Positions 58,710-64,000 of a stretch of DNA of 64,000 nt are shown in pieces. The stretch is from Thuidium tamariscinum (Eukaryota > Streptophyta > Bryopsida > Hypnales > Thuidiaceae). The stretch is from assembly GCA_947034885.2 (NCBI GenBank), contig OX344751.2:18104001-18168000 (forward strand), given 5' to 3'. The translations under genes and the position numbers were made by a program. The notes under the pieces were generated by a model. That model saw only the letters and a program-made list of their open reading frames with translations, did no database searches and was not told the origin of the DNA. Numbering within the stretch: position 1 is the stretch's first letter; every line of letters starts with the position of its first letter.

Positions 58710-59990
58710 ACTGCAAGAGCCCCCAACGCCTAATCAAAAAAAAGTTACTCCTGAGTACTACTTCTTAATTTCAGGCACTATTGACATTGAGCTCTTCAGT
58801 TTTGGGACAAGGATTGGGCTACCTTAGTAATAAGGCACAAACCCACCTAACTTAGAACCAATCTAATTTAGGTAGAGGTTAAGTGGACATATCAATCTAG
58901 TGCTTGGGATTATAATGTAATTCCTTTCCAAGTATCTATGAGGGAATCATTCCTACTTTATCAAAGAACTTCCAAGCCTAGCTAACAATATGATCATGCA
59001 CTCTTGTGGCAGGCAATTGCAAGATGAATATGTCATGACATTCTTCATTCCAAAGATGTTGCGGATACTAAAGCCGGCTTACATGTATTGGTAGGTGGGC
59101 AAACTTCTCAAGGGTGCTACAAATCCAAATATTGTATGCAAAGGTTAGATTTGGTAGAAACTAAGTCATTTTGAAAAAAATCAACTCTTGCCATTTTGAA
59201 AGTGACATGGACCCTTGAGAATTTAGTGTGGGAATTCAATTTCGGCACTTAGCCAATGAATCAGATTTGTATGTACAACACCATTTGCATTTTCATATGC
59301 ATCCATGGGTGGAGAGGGATACAATAAGAATTTTATATGTATTGATTCCCTTAAGATTGACCAGTTTCAACAAATGGCCAAGTTGTCCAACAATATAAAA
59401 TCATTTTCTTCTATTTATTGATGATCAACAAGACAATTGATGGACACTCTTCTATCTTGCTACTTCAATTAATATAGAGTTGTCCATCAAGCTCACAAAT
59501 AAGTTGGCCCTAATTGTTCAATGGAAGATAGAATCTCAAAAAATTCTTCTATCTAGGATGATGAAGTCGATGTTTGTCCTTGGAATAGTTTGACTTGCAA
59601 TGAATGTTGTTGCTTTTACAAATAAACTATTTGCATGATACTAAAAGGCTACTTTCGACTACAATTAGCCTATAAAAGCATCATTGATAATAAATTAATC
59701 TAATATTTGATGTTCAAAGTCAACCTTTTTACTTTATATGAATATTGCAAACCTAAAAGGCCAAATGGCTCTATGAAAAAAATAACAAAATTTGATACTT
59801 CACTTTGGATACCCAAAACATCTTTGAACCGCTTTGAATCTAAAAGAAATTTAGAGATTAGGTGATTGTGTAACATGAAATTTAGCCTGTAACCACTCGT
59901 TGTATAATATATTGATTCATTTGGATAACTTAGTTTAGAAATATTTGAAAGACTTGAGAATCGTCAGATGTGTTGAGGATGAATTGGCAA
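58710..59990. other. Intergenic sequence, no gene recognised
   Basis: No open frame above background and no transposon end recognised. The moderately complex sequence could be a decayed retroelement, but I saw no protease, reverse transcriptase or integrase motif. Confidence 0.35.
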
Positions 59991-60008
59991 GTGTTGAACC
60001 AAGAAAAT

Positions 60009-60252
60009 TAATAACAATAATAATAATAACAATAATAATAATAACAATAATAATAATAACAATAATAATAATAATAATAATAACAATAATAATAATAATA
60101 ACAATAATAATAATAACAATAATAATAATAACAATAATAATAATAACAATAATAATAATAATAATAATAATAACAATAATAACAATAATAATAACAATAA
60201 TAATAATAACAATAATAATAATAACAATAATATTATTATTATTATTATTATT
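60009..60252. repeat. AAT/AAC microsatellite with 15-bp higher-order period
   Basis: Mostly AAC followed by three to eight AAT units, then a switch to (ATT)n at about 60230. The switch makes the 3' end self-complementary. Long poly-Ile/Val or poly-Leu frames across it are artefacts. Confidence 0.95.
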
Positions 60253-60469
60253 CTCTTTAGTTGCTATTATCTTGAGTAGGCCACCCAAAAATTCATGTTG
60301 CTCCATGGCTTTGCTTATGTCAATGTTTTTTTATGGATGATTTTTCACCTATGGGTGACATCCAAAAGTTGCTTGACATATTTATCTTGCAAATGAAATT
60401 CTCATTTTTTAATTCATTCAAAATAGCCACATTAGTGTTGTATTTGAAGTCCAGTAATTAAAATTTACC

Positions 60470-60690
60470 TAGATCTCACCTAGATACCCCCAAGTATCAC
60501 CCAAGTATTGCCCACAAGTATTGCCCAAGTATGACATGAGTATCGACTGAGTATCGCCCAAGCATGACCTGTGTATCGCCTGAGTTTTGTCCAATTATCA
60601 GCTGAGTATCGACTGAGTATCGCCCAAGTATCACCTGTGTATCGCCTGAGTTTTGTCCAATTATCAGCTGAGTATCGCCCGAGTATCACA
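60470..60690. repeat. 66-bp minisatellite built from ~10-bp GAGTATCGCC subunits
   Basis: 60538-60603 and 60604-60669 are adjacent 66-bp repeats differing at only three positions, flanked by single AAGTATCxCC subunits that may be the original building block. Spacing and identity do not fit CRISPR. The minus-strand frame is an artefact. Confidence 0.85.
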
Positions 60691-61010
60691 TGGGTATTGA
60701 AGAACCCACTGGCAACTTCTCCGAAATGATAGCGCTAGTAATGCTGGCTGGTCTGCCTGGGTGCCTCACTGTCCCGCTGTCGCTGGCAGAGCGGATTTGT
60801 CCATCCAGCCGAAGCAAAAGGCAACTGAAGCAGAAGGGTGAGAAGTTCCAGCAGTGGCCCGGAAGCGCATCGTGGATAAAGCGTCCGTCTATTGCAGGCG
60901 GGGAGTGTCGGGAGTCACACGGGTTTGCATTATTAGTGAGGGTAAGAATTACTGTAGCTCCAGGAATTTACCACCTATAACAGTAGTGTGACTGAGTGCC
61001 CGCTCGCCTG
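60690..61010. other. GC-richer unique sequence, not identified
   Basis: A 96-codon plus-strand frame (60690-60980) covers it, but has no recognisable domain, and its start lies in the minisatellite. It may be a captured gene fragment. Confidence 0.25.
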
Positions 61011-61021
61011 GGCACCCAATA

Positions 61022-61293
61022 AGGTAGGTACACCCAAAATGGCTCCTGACCTTAAAGCGCTCTGTACAACGTGCATAGATTTTCAAAATCAGTCATGTAC
61101 CCAGACTGTAGATGGCGCTTTCAGAAACACACTTTGACTGTTAATAACTTTTGCATACGGTATCCAAATCCATTGTTCTTTGGTGCGTTGGAACATGCTT
61201 TCACTCACCAACAAGACTCTAAAAATATTTGAACAACATAATAACAGGAACTAGGCACAGTAGAGAAACTGGCGCTTTTGGGTGTACCTACCT
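61022..61293. mobile_element. MITE, AGGTAGGTACACCC family, inverted orientation
   Basis: Ends AGGTAGGTACACCC / GGGTGTACCTACCT; left flank TA, right flank AA (one base changed). Interior is the inverse of 29173-29446. Confidence 0.88.
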
Positions 61294-61390
61294 AAGTTAT
61301 TCTTTATTTGTCCTCAGTTATCTTAGTTCGCACCAAAAGGGAAGCTGTGGGGCTTTGCATGTTTACAAGGACAGAGCTTTGCATGTTTAA

Positions 61391-62116
61391 CCCCTAAGCG
61401 CCGGCAGCGCCATTTTGTGGCTTATGAATGACTTCTCCACGCCACCTGAAGCCTGAACAGTAGTTTTTTCATCCATTTTTTTTTCAATGACCTTTCATGT
61501 TGAGTTACAAAGAGTGTCCAAGTGACTTTTTAGTGTAATTGATATTTCTTTTCATGTAATTGAGAAGTAATTAAGAAAAACGGATGGCAAAATTTGTCAT
61601 TTTAGTGTATTTTGAGAAATTGAGTAAATCTGAAATTTCTCCTTGAAAACGACAATTTTTGAATTTGAGCCCAACTAATGAAATAGAGGTCCTGTACTCT
61701 AGTTTCTTCTCCAATTGAAATTTTGGAAAAATTCATAAAACTGAATATTTTATTGCAGTTTGAACTTTGGCTGTATTTTTAATGTTCACTGCATTCTAAT
61801 TATAGATGTACACGGGAAATTAGTTTACACCATGATGATTTCCACTGTATTTTTCACACATGGTGAAATTTTCAGATTTTTTGAGAATTTTTTCTATTTT
61901 CTATGATTTTTTCTTCAGTTTATCTTCAAAAAAATTCAGAAAATACAATTTTCCTCAAAAAAATCTGAAATTTCTGTGAAGTACAGAGAACATGCAGTTT
62001 CATCTCTGAAAAATAAAAATAAAAATTTCCATACACATCTGGTTACAAAATGCTAACAAACTGAGTGACAGAGAGTGCAACCTGAAACCAGTGGTCATAG
62101 GCCTGGCATTTCAGGG
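61391..62116. mobile_element. TTAA-flanked (piggyBac-like) element, 726 bp
   Basis: TTAA at 61387-61390 and 62117-62120; ends CCCCTAAGCGCCGG and, inverted, CCCTGAAATGCCAGG. It is the best copy of the subfamily seen in pieces at 43147-44440. Confidence 0.8.
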
Positions 62117-62119
62117 TTA

Positions 62120-62720
62120 AGGTAGAAGGCTCTTAAATGGAGCGGGTTCTAAAATGGTGCCTTACCTTAAATGTACAATATTTGTAAGCGTTGTTTTTTC
62201 ATAGCTTTTAGCAGTGTATAGACAGTGTACATTTTAGCTAAGGTAGGTACACCCACAAGTGTCATGTTCCTAAAAGCGCCATCTATAGTGCACATACATT
62301 TCCAAAATCAGTCATGTTCAGAGGCTGTAGATGACGCTTTCAAAAACAGACTTTGACTGTTAATAACTTCTGCATACAATATCCAAATCTTGTGTTCTTT
62401 GGTGTGTTGGAACATACTTTCACTTGCCAACAAGACTGTATAAAAATCTGAACTAGCTAATAACAGGAACTAGGCATAGTATGAATAAGTGGTGCTTTTG
62501 GGTGTACCTACCTTAGTGCACCATTTTAGAGCCCTATGCCCTTTCAACTTCAAAATTTGATAACTAATTCCACAAAGCCCAAAAAAATATGAAATGACTT
62601 GGGTTAAATGTCAATTCTACTTTTCTTTCAAGGAAGATTTACTAAAAAATATTTCTAGAGGTTTTACCTCCCTGAAATTCTGTTTCAGTCCTTAGATGGT
62701 CCATTATAGGACCTCTTACC
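62120..62720. mobile_element. AAGGGAGGAGG-family element with a nested MITE
   Basis: Starts AGGTAGAAGGCTCTTAAATG and ends GGACCTCTTACC next to TA. Its left TA overlaps the right TTAA of the preceding element, so it inserted exactly at that duplication. It is split by the MITE at 62241-62513. Confidence 0.7.
62241..62513. mobile_element. MITE, AGGTAGGTACACCC family, nested
   Basis: TA-flanked (62239-62240, 62514-62515), ends AGGTAGGTACACCC / GGGTGTACCTACCT. Confidence 0.88.
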
Positions 62721-62769
62721 TACAGGGAAAGGGCTTTGCATGTTTACAAGGACATGGCTTCTTGTCTTA

Positions 62770-63297
62770 AGACAGGAGGTCCATAAATGGAGCATCTAAC
62801 TGGGTAGGGGTGAACTGGTCATTCCAAGGGATGCAAGTAAAAATAAAAGTCCCCTATTTTGTGTCCGAGTAATTTTCCTTCATACTAGGTTTGAGACCGC
62901 TAATTGTAAATATGAATCAAGAATTTGCAAATTTTATCATGCATGGAAAATGAAAAATTTTAGCATTTTTCAAGTGGCCAAGAGAGTTTGGAGGGGTCAG
63001 TTCACCCCAACCATCTTTGGGATTGGAATTGAATTTTGGAGAGGTGAAACATCTTGAAATATTTTTTGGTTAATTTTTCTTGACATCTAGCCCAAGTTGT
63101 TTCTTATTTTTTGGAGCTCTGTGGAATTAGTTTAAAATTTTTGAAGTTGAAGTGGTATAGGACTCTAAAATGGAGCACCTTTGGAAATGTATACAGTTCA
63201 TACATTGTTGGAGGCTATAAAAAAAACATGTACAAATAGAGTACACTTAAGGAGGTGATCTATTTTAGAGCCTACTTGCTTTCAAAGCCTCCTCCCT
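62770..63297. mobile_element. AAGGGAGGAGG-family element with a nested element at ~62803-63020
   Basis: Left end AGACAGGAGGTCCATAAATG, right end AAAGCCTCCTCCCT followed by TA. The inner block runs from GGTAGGGGTGAACTGGTC to GGTCAGTTCACCCCAACC (inverted ends) and carries the AGACCGCTAATTG...AATTTGCAAA core of the miniature element at 58460-58700. Confidence 0.65.
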
Positions 63298-63499
63298 TAT
63301 ATTTTGGTAGTGTATTTTCTTTAAATATTGGTAAGTAACATAGCACTTTTAGTCTAATCTAATTTCATTACTAAAGTATTTTACAAATAGTGTGACTTTG
63401 AAAAATTAAGTGAGCCATCCATCCATCCCTTCAAGATTAGACCTATAAGTGTCTTTTAATGTAGAGGCTTGTTTTGCTTTCTCATTGCATTAACAATCT

Positions 63500-63739
63500 T
63501 TAAGCATTGTGCATTTGAGGAGGTGAACACTTTTAAAGACGACTACTTTTTCAACTTCAAAAATTCATAAGTAAATTCCACAAAGTTTTGAAAAAAATAG
63601 GAAATGAATTAGATCATATGTCAATTCCATTTGTCTTACAAAAAAAAATTTACCCAAAAAAATTTCAAGTAATTTAACCTTACCAACTTATTCTTCAATT
63701 CTTCAATTCTTCAATTGGTGCTTTATGGACCTCTTACCT
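63500..63739. mobile_element. Partial AAGGGAGGAGG-family element
   Basis: Right end TTTATGGACCTCTTACCT with TA; the left end near 63510 (TTGAGGAGGTGAAC) is diverged. The interior AAAATTCATAAGTAAATTCC matches the family. Confidence 0.5.
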
Positions 63740-64000
63740 TAGCCTAGGTTCATGTCCAATATCCATCTCTACTTGTTTACTCCTTCCACATCAACAAATT
63801 CAATGAACTCAAATCTCTACAAACTTCTAATAAATTTGTTGATTTAAAACATTAAGAAACCATGCCATTTAATTTCAATAGATCTAGATATGTATAGATT
63901 TGCACAATTCTGTGGCCAAGTTTTGATCCGTGGCCATATAATCAATCATCTAAGCTAAACTCTTTAGGATTTGTCACTAGGAATGTCACTACTTGAAATT

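Noticed and set aside
58740..59990. Decayed copia or gypsy retroelement
   Set aside because: No protease, reverse transcriptase, RNase H or integrase motif could be read in any frame.
59935..60340. Three long frames of poly-Ile/Val, poly-Ile/Thr and poly-Leu
   Set aside because: They are translations of the AAT/AAC microsatellite.
60480..60689. 69-codon frame with repeated YSADNWTKLRRYTG motif
   Set aside because: Product of the 66-bp minisatellite; the repeat is at DNA level and the frame has no start context.
60470..60690. CRISPR-like array
   Set aside because: Repeats are contiguous without unique spacers, in a plant nuclear context.
1..64000. tRNA, rRNA or snoRNA genes
   Set aside because: No convincing A/B box pairs with cloverleaf arms or conserved rRNA segments were seen; a tRNAscan run would settle it.

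Overview
This window is nuclear DNA of a land plant. It is AT-rich, has very few genes, those genes are split by introns with plant-type splice sites, and the rest is crowded with short inverted-repeat transposons. The two genes that can be named are a patatin-like phospholipase and a RUP/COP1-type WD40 repressor of UV-B signalling. I cannot name the species; a non-flowering land plant is a guess. I found no bacterial features, tRNA, rRNA or CRISPR.

Layout. Bases 1-1900 are the tail of a repeated unit whose body lies left of the window. Unit A (about 1.96-13.4 kb) carries an intact minus-strand gene for an unknown multi-pass membrane protein (3157-4245), about 1.3 kb of leader, and downstream sequence broken by a 4.1 kb inverted-repeat element and a Mutator-like element. 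A minus-strand patatin-like gene follows (coding exons 21956 down to 15010) with transposons in its introns and a leader reaching about 24.0 kb. The 25-31 kb stretch is AT-rich and gene-free. Unit C (about 31.3-43.2 kb) is a second copy of unit A with its own intact membrane-protein gene (39570-40619). It is split by a nest of transposons: a CACTA element (31618-39023) holds a hAT-like foldback element (32879-38516), which holds a TTAA-flanked piggyBac-like element (35567-36778). Each level has its own target-site duplication. From 43 to 53 kb there are only nested miniature elements and a low-confidence exon-like ORF. The RUP-like gene (55019-57804, minus) sits in a GC-richer island. From 58 to 64 kb there are microsatellites, a 66-bp minisatellite and more nested miniature elements.

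How the parts relate. The leader of the patatin gene (about 22.7-24.0 kb) is homologous to the leaders of both membrane-protein genes, including a conserved splice donor. The phospholipase and the unrelated membrane-protein family therefore appear to share an ancestral promoter and 5' exon. Because units A and C (and the tail at 1-1900) are copies of each other, several insertions have an undisrupted empty site in a sister copy. This makes the transposon calls firmer than usual for unaided reading.

Limits. Exon joins, element borders and family names were read by eye. No alignment, expression data or database search was available. Borders given with a target-site duplication should be good to a base or two; the others to tens of bases.
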